A stretch of 61,437 nt of DNA from an uncultured Dietzia sp. (lineage in GTDB: Bacteria > Actinomycetota > Actinomycetes > Mycobacteriales > Mycobacteriaceae): positions 1 through 61,437 of the forward strand of contig NZ_CALMYY010000077.1 in NCBI RefSeq assembly GCF_937873725.1, in the 5' to 3' direction. Below the pieces are notes generated by a model. The model was not told the origin of the DNA and did not search any database. It saw only the letters and a program-made list of their open reading frames with translations. Below, piece by piece: positions 8,416 to 16,875 of the stretch. Position 1 is the first letter of the stretch. The number at the start of each line of letters is the position of its first letter. Position numbers and translations under genes: made by a program.

Positions 8416-8922
8416 TCAGTCGCGGGTGACCTCGCGCAGTGCGCCGGTCGAGACGTCGTAGACGAACCCGCGCACGGCGGCGCCGTGGAGCAGGAACGGA
8501 TCCGACTCGACCCGGGCGAGCGACTGCCGGACGTCCGCCTCCGGCTCGGGGAACGACTCCGGCGCCCAGCGGGGCCGCAGGCCCGTGTCGGCCTGGATCT
8601 GGTCCTTGAACTCGTCGTCGCGGAAGGTGAGCATGCCGCAGTCGGTGTGATGGATCAGGACGATCTCCTCCGTGCCCAGGAGCCGTTGGCTGATCGACAG
8701 CGACCGCAGGACGTCGTCGGTGACCACGCCGCCGGCGTTGCGGATGACGTGGGCGTCGCCCTCGGTGAGCCCGAGGAGGCCGTACGGGTTGAGGCGGGCG
8801 TCCATGCAGGCCACCACGGCGATCCGGCGGCCGGGAGGCATGGGGAGGTGGCCCTTGTCGAAGTCGGCCTGGTAGGCCTTGGCGGCCTCGAGCAGTTCAT
8901 CGGTGACGGTCATGTCCACCAT
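8416..8922 (-). CDS. Beta-class carbonic anhydrase
   Basis: Catalyses interconversion of CO2 and bicarbonate in the cytoplasm. The 168-residue protein has the beta-class zinc and dyad residues: C39 and the D41/R43 pair in ACMDARLN, then H92 and C95 in HHTDCGM. RNAGGVVTDD is also conserved. The start at 8922 (MVDMTVTDE) is preceded by GAGGTGGG at good spacing; an in-frame ATG 9 bp downstream has poorer spacing. Much of a longer open frame upstream is an antisense artefact of the divergent SDR gene. It is a short form typical of actinobacteria. Confidence 0.92.
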   Translation of the reverse strand: MVDMTVTDELLEAAKAYQADFDKGHLPMPPGRRIAVVACMDARLNPYGLLGLTEGDAHVIRNAGGVVTDDVLRSLSISQRLLGTEEIVLIHHTDCGMLTFRDDEFKDQIQADTGLRPRWAPESFPEPEADVRQSLARVESDPFLLHGAAVRGFVYDVSTGALREVTRD

Positions 8923-9085
8923 CAAACCCACCTCACCGCGGGCCCGCCAGCATTCCCGCCACGCCGACCGGATTCCTTGCGGTGGGGCCGCGACCTGACC
9001 TCGCCCAATCCGGCCCGCTCCCAGCCCGACCTGGGTAGAACTTGCTCTTGTACGCGGGGTTGAGCAACTGACACAGGAGTGCGGA

Positions 9086-9874
9086 ATGGGGACTCTGGAC
9101 GGCCGGGTGGCGGTGGTCACGGGCGCGGGGATGGGCGTCGGTCGCGGCATCGCCGGGGCGCTCGCGAGGGAGGGTGCCTCGATCGTCGTGGCCGAGATCG
9201 ACGAGGCGGCCGGCACCGGGACCGCCTCGTGGCTGCGCGACGAGTGGGGTGCGCAGGCCGAGTTCGTCCGGACCGACGTGACCGACAAGGCGCAGGTCGT
9301 CGGCATGGTCGACGGGGCGGTCAGTCGCTTCGGTCGACTCGATGTCCTGGTCAACAACGCCTGGAAGGGCTCGGGCTTCGCCCGGCTCGAGAACATGACC
9401 GACGACAACCTGCGCTCCGGCTTCGAGATGGCCGTGATGGCCGCCTTCTGGGCCATGCAGGCCGCCCTGCCGGAGTTGGAGAAGCGCGGCACCGGGCGCG
9501 TGATCAACCTCTGCTCGCTCAACGGCGTCAACGCCCACATGTACTCGGTGCAGTACAACGCGGCCAAGGAGGCGCTCCGTACGCTCACCCGCACCGCGGC
9601 ACGCGAGTGGGCGCCGCGGCAGGTGTGCTGCAACGTGATCTGCCCGGGCGCGCAGAGCGAGGCGTACAGGCGCGTCGCCGAGGCCAACCCGGAGATGGCG
9701 GCGGCGATGGCCGAGGCCAACCCGATGGGCCGCGTGGGTGACCCGCTCGACGACATCGGGCCGGTCGCCGCCTTTCTCGCCGGGGACGCCAGCCGCTACC
9801 TCACGGGAAACACGCTGTATGTCGACGGCGGCTCGCACATCAACGGCGTGCAGTGGGCGCCGTCGGTCGACTAG
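9086..9874 (+). CDS. SDR family NAD(P)-dependent oxidoreductase
   Basis: A classical short-chain dehydrogenase of 262 residues. The Rossmann motif is TGAGMGVGRGIA (TGxxxGxG) near residue 12, the NNAW segment marks the fourth strand, and the catalytic set is S in LCSLNG, then YNAAK (Y and K). The C-terminus YLTGNTLYVDGG is typical. The ATG has an AGGAGTG ribosome-binding site. The substrate is unknown. It converges with the old-yellow-enzyme gene and shares the hairpin between them. Confidence 0.9.
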   Translation: MGTLDGRVAVVTGAGMGVGRGIAGALAREGASIVVAEIDEAAGTGTASWLRDEWGAQAEFVRTDVTDKAQVVGMVDGAVSRFGRLDVLVNNAWKGSGFARLENMTDDNLRSGFEMAVMAAFWAMQAALPELEKRGTGRVINLCSLNGVNAHMYSVQYNAAKEALRTLTRTAAREWAPRQVCCNVICPGAQSEAYRRVAEANPEMAAAMAEANPMGRVGDPLDDIGPVAAFLAGDASRYLTGNTLYVDGGSHINGVQWAPSVD

Positions 9875-9881
9875 GGGACGG

Positions 9882-9915
9882 CGTCGGCCGACACCCGTGA
9901 CGGCGTGGGCCGACG
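9882..9915. terminator. Bidirectional terminator hairpin
   Basis: Perfect 8-bp arms CGTCGGCC (9882-9889) and GGCCGACG (9908-9915) lie in the 50-bp gap between the convergent SDR and old-yellow-enzyme genes. The position suits a shared terminator. Confidence 0.55.
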
Positions 9916-9924
9916 TTCGGGCCG

Positions 9925-11127
9925 TCAGTCCTCGGCCTGGCGCAGCGGCATCTCGTGGACCTCGCGCACGAACTCCGGCAGCGGACCGGCCTCGCGCAGG
10001 ACCCGGGCGATCGCCGGCTCGGCCAGGTGGAGGCGGCCCAGGGAGATGAGGTCGAACTCGCCGCGCTCCATGGCCGCCACCACGGCGTCGATGTTGTCCG
10101 CGGAGTGGGTCGGCTTGCCGGACTTCTGCTCGCGCAGGGAGGTGCCGATGCCCACCCCGCCCACCGCGCCGGAGGGCAGACCGGTCAGTCGGCGGGCCCA
10201 TCCGGCCAGGGTCACCGTGCCGTCGTCCCCCTCGAGGTCGGGGAAGGCGGGATCGTCGAAGCGGCGGGTGGAGGCGTCGAACAGGTCGACCCCGGCATCG
10301 GCGAGGGCGCCCAGGTAGACGCCCAGCTCCCCGGGCGTGGTGGCCTTGCGGACGGTGTAGTCCTGCTGAGTGTGTTGGGAGAAGCGGTAGAACAGCGGGG
10401 TGTCCGGCCCGATCGCCTCGCGCACCGCGGCCACCACCGCGGCGGGGTAGCGGCTGCGCGCGGCCAGGTCCCCGCCCCAGGAGTCGGTGCGCCGGTTGGT
10501 GTCGGCCCAGACAAAGGAGTCGAGGAGGTAGCCGTGACCCCCGTGGAGGGTCACGCCGTCGAACCCGGCCCGGACGGCCAGCGCGGCGGACCGGGCGAAG
10601 GCGGCGATGGTCTCGGCGATGTCCGCCTCGGTCATCGGCGCCACCTCGGGCGACCAGCGGGCGATGCTGCGCTCGGAGTAGGTGGTGACCCCCGGGGTGC
10701 CCCACCGCCCGGACGGGCGCATCGGGTGCATCTGCATCAGACGATCCCGGTCGGGGCGGTCGAATCGCGCGTTGGCGCCCCACAGCGGACCCACGTGCCA
10801 GAGCTGCGCGAGGATCCGGCCGCCCGCGGCGTGGACCGCGTCCGTCACCACCCGCCACGCGGCAACTGACTCCGGGCCGTCGAGGCGGGGGATCATGGAA
10901 TGGTCCACCGAGGTCGGGTGATCCACGCCGATGCCCTCGGTGACGATGAGCGCGGTCCCGCCGGCGGCGCGGTCGGCGTAGTAGTCCCGATTGACATCGT
11001 CCGGCAGCCCGCCCGGGCAACCCATCCGGGTCATCGGCGACATGACCAGGCGGTTGGCCAGGTGCATGCCCCGGACCTCGAGGGGTCGGAACAGGGCCTC
11101 GCGGGTGGGGGCGATCGGTGCCGTCAT
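9925..11127 (-). CDS. Old yellow enzyme-like NADH:flavin oxidoreductase
   Basis: A 400-residue FMN-dependent TIM-barrel ene-reductase. Typical strings are LANRLVMSPMTR near residue 24, GGTALIVTEG, ILAQLWHVGPLW, the FDGVTLHGGHGYLLDSF segment and a C-terminal EFDLISLGRLHLAEP. Such enzymes reduce activated C=C bonds or nitro groups with NAD(P)H. It is the last gene of a minus-strand redox run (diiron oxygenase, ferredoxin-reductase fusion, this gene) but has an 81-bp leader with its own palindrome, so it may be controlled separately. The natural substrate is unknown. Confidence 0.9.
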   Translation of the reverse strand: MTAPIAPTREALFRPLEVRGMHLANRLVMSPMTRMGCPGGLPDDVNRDYYADRAAGGTALIVTEGIGVDHPTSVDHSMIPRLDGPESVAAWRVVTDAVHAAGGRILAQLWHVGPLWGANARFDRPDRDRLMQMHPMRPSGRWGTPGVTTYSERSIARWSPEVAPMTEADIAETIAAFARSAALAVRAGFDGVTLHGGHGYLLDSFVWADTNRRTDSWGGDLAARSRYPAAVVAAVREAIGPDTPLFYRFSQHTQQDYTVRKATTPGELGVYLGALADAGVDLFDASTRRFDDPAFPDLEGDDGTVTLAGWARRLTGLPSGAVGGVGIGTSLREQKSGKPTHSADNIDAVVAAMERGEFDLISLGRLHLAEPAIARVLREAGPLPEFVREVHEMPLRQAED

Positions 11128-11192
11128 GGTGGTGTGACCTCTTCTTCCCCGGTGGCGGCGATCCGGGTGTCCGCGTCGCGGCCCGCCATCAG

Positions 11193-11206
11193 TTGACGAG
11201 TGTCAA
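11193..11206. promoter_or_regulatory. Palindromic operator candidate before the old yellow enzyme gene
   Basis: TTGAC and GTCAA form a perfect 14-bp dyad with a 4-bp centre. It sits 66 bp upstream of the OYE start, just after the stop of the ferredoxin-reductase gene. On the minus strand a GATAAC just upstream could serve as a -10. It resembles a TetR- or MarR-type operator by shape only. Confidence 0.45.
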
Positions 11207-11208
11207 TG

Positions 11209-12726
11209 TTATCCGAGCAGGTCGGGTCGGGGCCACCCCGCCCGCGCCCGACCCGGGAGCCGCCCCGCGTCGGCGTCGGCGAGCAGCGCGTCCACGGTCT
11301 CCCGCGCGCAGGTCTTGTTGGAGCCGATGAACCCGCGCGGGCCGCGCTTGATCCACCCGACCACGTACGCGCCCGGGACCTCGTCCCCGCCGGGACGGTC
11401 GAGGACCCGGCCGGCCCGGTGGGGGATGGTCGCCGTGACCGGGTCGAACGGCACGCCGGGCACGGGCACGCCGCGGTAGCCCACCGACCGCACCACCAGT
11501 CCCGCGGACAGGACCTCCTCCGACCCCGGGATGACGGCCGCCCGCCCCCCGCCCTCCCCGGCCGTCGGCTCCGTCCGGGCGACCCGCAGTCCCTCCACCC
11601 GCTCGTCGCCGAGGATCTCCACCGGCGCGGTCTGGAACCGCAGGACTATCCGGGGGCTCCCCGCCCGCGGCGTGCGGGCGGCCACCTCCGCGAGGCGGTC
11701 CAGCAGGAGGCGGCCCTGACGGTCGGTGCCGGCGTCGGGGTCGATCGCGCCGGGGGTCTGGACCCGCAGGTCGATGTCCCGGCGCGACGCCAGGCCGACC
11801 AGTTCCGGGAGGGTGAACGCGGCGTGCGCGGGCCCGCGACGACCCAGCACGACGACCTCCCGGACGCGACTGCCCCGCAGCGCCGCGAGGGCGGTGGGCG
11901 AGATGTCGGTCCGGGCGAGCGAGTCCGCGGGGGTGACGAGGATCCTCGCGACGTCCAGGGCGACGTTGCCATTGCCCACGATCACGGCACGGTGGTGGTG
12001 GAGCGGCACCCGGGTGTCCACATGGTCCGGGTGCGCGTTGTACCAGGACGCGACCTCCGTCGCGGACATGCTGCCCGGGAGATCGGAGCCCGGGACGTCG
12101 AGGGGGCGATCGGTGCCGGCGCCGGTCGCGTAGATCACGGCGTGATGCCGCGCGGCCAGCTGATCGGCGGTCAGGTCCCGGCCGATCTCCACCCCGAGCC
12201 GGTACTCGAACCCCGGTTGGGCCTCGATGAGGGCGAACAGGTCCGTGACCGAACGCGTCCGCGGGTGGTCGGGCGCGACACCGTGCCGGGCCAGACCGTG
12301 GGGGACGGCCAGGCGGTCGAAGACGGTCACCTCGACGCCCGGCTGCCTGAGCAGCTCGTCGGCGGCGTAGAGGGCGGCGGGTCCGGCTCCGACGATCGCC
12401 ACCCGCAGCGGCCCGCGCCCGGGCTCCAGCCGGCGGAGCCCGGGGACCGGTGCCTGCGGCGGGTAGGTCCGATCGGGATCGCTCAGCGCCGCGTTGAGGT
12501 CGAGGAAGACGCGCTGGTCGGGGGCGAGGCTGTCGCCGGGCACGATCGCCCCGACCGGGCACGCGCCCACGCAGGCCCCGCAGTCCACGCAGACGTCCGG
12601 GTCGATGTAGAGCATGTGGGCGGAGCCGAAGTCCGGTTCGTCCGGGGTCGGGTGGATGCAGTTGACCGGGCAGGCGTGGACGCACGAGGCGTCCGCGCAG
12701 CACGACTGGGTGACGACGTGGGGCAT
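11209..12726 (-). CDS. fprB: Ferredoxin / ferredoxin-NADP reductase fusion (FprB-like)
   Basis: A 505-residue fusion that carries electrons from NAD(P)H through FAD to an iron-sulfur domain. Residues 1-60 are a 7Fe/8Fe-type ferredoxin with C9/C10, C15, C19 and C23 and a second CVDCGACVGACP motif (C46, C49, C52, C56). From about residue 108 an adrenodoxin-reductase-like domain begins with the FAD motif VAIVGAGPAALYAADELL, followed by an NADP-binding strand VIVGNGNVALDVARIL. The C-terminal VVGWIKRGPRGFIGSNK is also family-typical. The start overlaps the stop of the diiron oxygenase gene (TGATG), so it is very probably the dedicated reductant of that enzyme. The symbol follows the mycobacterial FprB architecture. 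Confidence 0.92.
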   Translation of the reverse strand: MPHVVTQSCCADASCVHACPVNCIHPTPDEPDFGSAHMLYIDPDVCVDCGACVGACPVGAIVPGDSLAPDQRVFLDLNAALSDPDRTYPPQAPVPGLRRLEPGRGPLRVAIVGAGPAALYAADELLRQPGVEVTVFDRLAVPHGLARHGVAPDHPRTRSVTDLFALIEAQPGFEYRLGVEIGRDLTADQLAARHHAVIYATGAGTDRPLDVPGSDLPGSMSATEVASWYNAHPDHVDTRVPLHHHRAVIVGNGNVALDVARILVTPADSLARTDISPTALAALRGSRVREVVVLGRRGPAHAAFTLPELVGLASRRDIDLRVQTPGAIDPDAGTDRQGRLLLDRLAEVAARTPRAGSPRIVLRFQTAPVEILGDERVEGLRVARTEPTAGEGGGRAAVIPGSEEVLSAGLVVRSVGYRGVPVPGVPFDPVTATIPHRAGRVLDRPGGDEVPGAYVVGWIKRGPRGFIGSNKTCARETVDALLADADAGRLPGRARAGWPRPDLLG

Positions 12727-13721
12727 CAGGTGCGGGGAGAGTAGGTGACGGGCGGCTCGCTCCGGTAGCGCGAGGCGCGCCCGTCGATCTTCAGGGCCCG
12801 CCAGACGCGCCGGGCCAGGGGGTTCATCAGCCCGGACTGCTCGGCGAGCATGCGCACGTCGGAGAAGAGGTCGGACAGGAACGCCCGGGACTCCGGGCTG
12901 TTCCAGTACAGCTCGGACACGACCTCGCGGGGGATGTCGAACTCCTCGCGGAACTCCCTCGTCGGCTTGAGGACGGCGTCGCCCAGGACCCGCATGATCA
13001 CGGGGAACGCGAGCGAGGCGACGATCCGGTCCACCCGGCCCAACCGCGGGGCGTGGCGGGCCACGAAGGTGTGCGCGAAGGAGATGTGCCGGGCCTCCTC
13101 CGCCACGTGGATCTCCATGATGCGGCTCAACACGGGCGGGAGATCCGCCGCGCTGCGGAGCACCTGCTTCTGCGAATGGTCGATGGGCTCTTCGCCGGCG
13201 AGGACCCCGATGAAAAAGCCCACCGGCGCGAGGGAGGCGAACAGGGGGATGACCGGGGAGGCCCGACGGATCCATCGCGGGAGCCCGGGCACGTCGGCCC
13301 CGATGACGTTGACGCCCTGCTGGAACATCTGGGTGTGATGGCACTCCTCGGTGGCCTCGTGCGTGAGGTAGCGGAACTCGGCCGAGCCGTTGTCCAGGGT
13401 CGAGACGTACTGCATGATCCCGCGGATGAGGATGTTCTCGAACTGCAGCCCGATCTTCATGATGTTGGCCTGGCGCCACAGGCCGATCTCGATCTGCGTG
13501 GCCACCGGCAGTTGCCGGTACCAGGGATGGCTGCCCAGCGGGTCGACCCCGGCGGGCAGCACCCACCGTTCGTCGCGGGGGTCCACCCGGAAGTCGGGAT
13601 GGTCCCAGGGCACGTCGACGAACGCGTCGAAGTGGCGGCGCACGGACGCCTCGGAGAGCCGGAGCAGCGCGGCGTCGTACTCCTCGCGGGACATCGACGG
13701 TGCGGGCGTGTCCACGGTCAT
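12726..13721 (-). CDS. AurF-type diiron oxygenase
   Basis: A 331-residue helical protein of the p-aminobenzoate N-oxygenase (AurF) family, which uses a diiron centre and O2 to oxidise amines or C-H bonds. All seven ligands of AurF can be matched by spacing: E95 in GLQFENILIRG, E126 and H129 in EECHHTQMF, E178 in AGEEPID, and H205, E209 and H212 in EIHVAEEARHISF. The start at 13721 (MTVDTPAPS) has an AAAGGGA site. The gene is translationally coupled to its probable reductase, is preceded by a clear promoter, and lies downstream of a TetR gene. The substrate is unknown; no amine-synthesis genes adjoin it. Confidence 0.9.
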   Translation of the reverse strand: MTVDTPAPSMSREEYDAALLRLSEASVRRHFDAFVDVPWDHPDFRVDPRDERWVLPAGVDPLGSHPWYRQLPVATQIEIGLWRQANIMKIGLQFENILIRGIMQYVSTLDNGSAEFRYLTHEATEECHHTQMFQQGVNVIGADVPGLPRWIRRASPVIPLFASLAPVGFFIGVLAGEEPIDHSQKQVLRSAADLPPVLSRIMEIHVAEEARHISFAHTFVARHAPRLGRVDRIVASLAFPVIMRVLGDAVLKPTREFREEFDIPREVVSELYWNSPESRAFLSDLFSDVRMLAEQSGLMNPLARRVWRALKIDGRASRYRSEPPVTYSPRT

Positions 13722-13773
13722 GGCGGTCCCTTTCGTTCCGGCCCGGGCGGGCCGGGGTGGCGAGACCCCGGGA

Positions 13774-13804
13774 GTACAGAGTGACAATCTGGGTCTCTTT
13801 GTAC
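13774..13804. promoter_or_regulatory. Imperfect inverted repeat downstream of the diiron oxygenase promoter
   Basis: GTACAGAG at 13774-13781 and CTCTTTGTAC at 13795-13804 form a 31-bp interrupted dyad with the GTAC ends exactly mirrored. It lies immediately downstream of the -10 element on the minus strand, covering the expected transcription start. That placement suits repression by the adjacent TetR protein. Confidence 0.5.
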
Positions 13805-13807
13805 CTC

Positions 13808-13836
13808 AGGCTAGGCAGGGGGGATCCCGGTGTCAA
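13808..13836 (-). promoter_or_regulatory. Sigma-70-type promoter for the diiron oxygenase operon
   Basis: Read on the minus strand, TTGACA (13836-13831) is followed by exactly 17 bp and TAGCCT (13813-13808). This is a near-consensus vegetative promoter about 90 bp upstream of the oxygenase start and downstream of the TetR stop. The interrupted dyad at 13774-13804 overlaps the start-site region. Confidence 0.65.
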
Positions 13837-13850
13837 CGGCCTGCGGCGAC

Positions 13851-14516
13851 CTACTGGTCCGAGGGACGACCCCGCGGCCCCTGCAGTTGCGGGCCGAGGT
13901 GCGTCCGCGCGAACGCCCGCGCCACGTCCGGGTCGTCGAGGTCGATCGTGGTGGACGGGGTGAGGACGAACGAGATCACCAACCGGACGGCGACCTCGGC
14001 GGCGACGAGCAACTCCTCGTGGGTCCGCCGGTCGTCCAGGCTCGTGGCCATCTCCGAGGCCAGGAACTCGGCGCTGCTGCGGACCAGTGGTTCGGCCAAG
14101 ACGGTGAGGTAGGGGACCGACACCTCGGGCTCGCTCTCCAGGAGCCGGTTGAGCAGGCTGTGCCCCCGCAGGGTGTCCACGGTGTAGAGGAACCCCTCGG
14201 TGAGCTTGGACTCCACGTCGTCGTACCGGTCTATCTCCTTCTTCAGCCCCGCCAGGATCCGACCGGATTCGCGGAGCAGGACGGCGTTGACCAACTCCTG
14301 CTTGTTGGCGAACCGGCGGTAGAGGGACATCCGCGACAGGCCGGAGCGTCGAGTGATATCCCCCATCGTCGACCGGGTCACCCCGAACAGCTCGAACTGC
14401 CGCATCGCCGCGTCGATGATCTGCTCCCCCATCGCGTCGGTCGTCGCGGCCGGGACGTGCCGGTCGAGGGCGGCCCGGAGGAACGCCGCAGCCGTGAGGG
14501 GGAGATCCGACGTCAT
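13851..14516 (-). CDS. TetR/AcrR family transcriptional regulator
   Basis: A 221-residue repressor. The HTH is at residues 35-75: QIIDAAMRQFELFGVTRSTM, then ITRRSGLSRMSLYRRFANKQ. The remainder is a ligand domain that ends Arg/Gly-rich. The ATG at 14516 avoids a long antisense extension over the neighbouring gene. It sits directly upstream of the promoter-operator of the diiron oxygenase operon on the same strand and is its likely regulator. Confidence 0.9.
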   Translation of the reverse strand: MTSDLPLTAAAFLRAALDRHVPAATTDAMGEQIIDAAMRQFELFGVTRSTMGDITRRSGLSRMSLYRRFANKQELVNAVLLRESGRILAGLKKEIDRYDDVESKLTEGFLYTVDTLRGHSLLNRLLESEPEVSVPYLTVLAEPLVRSSAEFLASEMATSLDDRRTHEELLVAAEVAVRLVISFVLTPSTTIDLDDPDVARAFARTHLGPQLQGPRGRPSDQ

Positions 14517-14553
14517 GCGGGAAGTATCCCCCACCGGGCCGGGCATCGCCGGG

Positions 14554-16767
14554 TCAGGCGTCGGCGTCGTCGGTGCCCTTGCCGGCACCCGACCGCGCCA
14601 GGGACGCGAGCTGGCGGGTCGTGGCACCGGGCAGGTACGCCCGCCCGATGGCCACGCCGATCCGCGGCAGGTCGGCCTCGTCGCGGAAGCAGAGGTAGAC
14701 GGGCTCGATGCGGGGGTTGAACTTGCTCTTGAACTGGTGCAGCGACCGGAACCCGTAGTACGGCTCGAGTGCCTGGCCGAGCAGATCGAGGCCGCGGTCG
14801 AGGACGGCCACCTCGTCGTCGTCGCCACTTCGCGCCAACGGCGCTCCGGAGAGCGAGACGTAGTCCGCGCCCTCCTCCTTGAACTCCAGCGCGGACCGGG
14901 CGATGAGGAACTCGATCATGTTGTTGGCGCCGGGGCCGTTGCGCTTGCGCATCACGTCCAGCGTCCAGCCGCGGACGCCGCCCGCTCCAGCTCCCTCGTC
15001 GGCGCCGCCGCGGTAGACGGGCAGCCAGGACAGCGCGGCCTGGACGACCCCCTCGGCGTCCACCGCCAGGGCGATGCGGACGTCGCCGTCCAGCGCCTCC
15101 TCCACGGTGCCCAGGGTGAAGCCCATCTCGGGGAGCTCCTTGTCCCCGACCCACTGCTCGGAGATCTCGCGGACCTGGGCCAGGATCCCCGACGGCTGCT
15201 CGCGCAGCAGGCCGGACACGTAGGAGGTCCCGCTCTTCTCGGCCTTGTTCATGGCGGTGCGGATCTTCTGCCACTTCTTGCCGCCGAACGCCAGGTCCGG
15301 CAGGTCCATGAGGGTGTCCTCCGCGATCTGCAGCGACCGCCAGCCGTGAGCCCGCATCCGGTCGGCGGTCTCGCCGGACACCGAGAACAGGCACGGCACG
15401 GCCGCCTGCGCCTCGGCGAACCGGACGAACTCGGTGAGGAGCCGGTCGCGGTCCCCGGGCTCCGCGACGGGGTCCGCCAGGGCGATCATGGTGCCGAAGT
15501 GATGGCGATACCCCACGACCCCCGGGGCCCGGCCGTCCGGATCGGCCGGGCTCGCCGGGTCGTCCGCGCCCGGCCCGAAGAAGTAGTTCATCGGCTGCCA
15601 GGTGATCATCCACGACATGGTGCTGCCGCCGTGCCGCCGGATCAGGGTGCGGACGCGGTCCACCACGTCCTCGGAGTGCACGCCGGACCCGGTGACGCGG
15701 CGCCGGACCCGAACGCCGAACGCGTTCCGGCCGGACACCAGCAGTACGGCCTCGCCGGCCCAGAGCAGGCCGGTCCCGGCGGTGACGGCGCCGAGGCTCT
15801 CGAAATCGGCGGACACGACCAGCACCGTGACGACCAGCGTGGAGATCGCGGTGAGGAGGGCGTACGCGAGGGCCAGCATCCACGCCGCCCGGAAGCCGCG
15901 GCGCAGCAACTCCGCTGTGACCGCCGCGACGAGGACGGACAGGAGCATGCTGACCAGGCTCACGTCGTCGGCCTCGGTCGGGCCGAGGGGGCCGTCGGCG
16001 GGGACGAAGTAGACCACGATGTGGACGGCCGCGATGAACCACATGCCGGCGGAGACGATCAGCCGGGTCTCACGGCGGGTGCGGGGCCGCAGTCCGTGTT
16101 CGGTGGTGGAGAAGAAGCGCTCGCCGACGAGCAGGAACACCACAAAGGCGATGAGGTGCGTGAGGTCGGCGAAGCTCCCCAGGAAGAGGAACGAGACGAT
16201 CACATAGCCGTAGAGCACGGCCCGCGCGCGCAGTCGCCAGGGGGAGACCAGCGTGGCCGTGGTGGCGGCGAGGACCGCGATCACCGCGGTCGAGCACCCC
16301 ACGTCGAGCACCACCGACAGCTCCGTGGCCCACTCCCAGCCCACGGCGTCGCCGGGGACGACCACCGCGAACGCGCCCAGGACGCCGATGAGCTGGCCGC
16401 CGATCGCGACCATCGCCGTGCGGGCCGAGCCGAGCCGCCACTCGGACAGCCCGAAGCCCAGCGCCACCAGGATGAGCAGCGAGACGTGCTGCAGCGGGGT
16501 GAGCCCGAACCAGGGCCCGGTGAGCACCGTCCACCAGCGGCCGCCCTCCAGCGCGGGGACGCCGTAGGCCACGCCGTCGAACCACGGGGCCCGGTGGGCC
16601 GCGCGCCACAGCGACTCGGACACCACGCCGGTCACGAGCAGCGCGGCCACGACGACCGCGGTGACCGGCAGCCGGCGCGCGGCGAGCGCGACCGTGTGGG
16701 CCACGGTGGCCAGTGGCGACGGTTGTCTGGGTTCGTCGGCCTTCTCGGTGATCAGCTCGGTGCTCAC
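14554..16767 (-). CDS. Membrane protein with DUF2156 (MprF/LPG-synthase-like) domain
   Basis: A 737-residue protein. The N-terminal half has about ten to twelve hydrophobic segments and begins with a rhomboid-like layout (LVTGVVSESLW, then WFGLTPLQHVSLLILVALGF). The C-terminal half (about 380-720) is a DUF2156 GNAT-like aminoacyltransferase domain: YFFGPG, RHHFGTMIALADPVAEPGDR, FGGKKWQKIRTAMNKAEKSG and YGFRSLHQFKSKFNPR. This resembles phosphatidylglycerol lysyltransferases, which aminoacylate lipids and so protect against cationic peptides; lipid specificity is not shown here. The GTG at 16767 is chosen because AGAAGGGA precedes it and the GATAAT -10 just upstream would place an earlier GTG at or before the transcript start. 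Confidence 0.85.
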   Translation of the reverse strand: MSTELITEKADEPRQPSPLATVAHTVALAARRLPVTAVVVAALLVTGVVSESLWRAAHRAPWFDGVAYGVPALEGGRWWTVLTGPWFGLTPLQHVSLLILVALGFGLSEWRLGSARTAMVAIGGQLIGVLGAFAVVVPGDAVGWEWATELSVVLDVGCSTAVIAVLAATTATLVSPWRLRARAVLYGYVIVSFLFLGSFADLTHLIAFVVFLLVGERFFSTTEHGLRPRTRRETRLIVSAGMWFIAAVHIVVYFVPADGPLGPTEADDVSLVSMLLSVLVAAVTAELLRRGFRAAWMLALAYALLTAISTLVVTVLVVSADFESLGAVTAGTGLLWAGEAVLLVSGRNAFGVRVRRRVTGSGVHSEDVVDRVRTLIRRHGGSTMSWMITWQPMNYFFGPGADDPASPADPDGRAPGVVGYRHHFGTMIALADPVAEPGDRDRLLTEFVRFAEAQAAVPCLFSVSGETADRMRAHGWRSLQIAEDTLMDLPDLAFGGKKWQKIRTAMNKAEKSGTSYVSGLLREQPSGILAQVREISEQWVGDKELPEMGFTLGTVEEALDGDVRIALAVDAEGVVQAALSWLPVYRGGADEGAGAGGVRGWTLDVMRKRNGPGANNMIEFLIARSALEFKEEGADYVSLSGAPLARSGDDDEVAVLDRGLDLLGQALEPYYGFRSLHQFKSKFNPRIEPVYLCFRDEADLPRIGVAIGRAYLPGATTRQLASLARSGAGKGTDDADA

Positions 16768-16799
16768 GGTGTCCCTTCTCGGCGGCGCGGGTGACACCG

Positions 16800-16805
16800 A
16801 TTATC
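16800..16805 (-). promoter_or_regulatory. -10 element of the DUF2156 gene
   Basis: GATAAT on the minus strand lies about 35 bp upstream of the chosen GTG. No good -35 is seen. It supports the shorter start of the downstream gene. Confidence 0.4.
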
Positions 16806-16850
16806 GTCCGGGACAGGTGAGTAGGTCGTTATTTCACCCAGCGGGATCTC

Positions 16851-16875
16851 GCCGGCGCGGCGCGGCGGCGCCGGC
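16851..16875 (-). terminator. Hairpin at the end of cobU
   Basis: GCCGGCGC (16851-16858) and GCGCCGGC (16868-16875) form an 8-bp GC stem that abuts the cobU stop codon. It probably terminates the small cobU operon ahead of the next promoter. Confidence 0.45.

Noticed and set aside
14353..16794. An 813-codon plus-strand open frame
   Set aside because: It is antisense to the TetR and DUF2156 genes, whose motifs and starts are clear. Its composition is typical of shadow frames.
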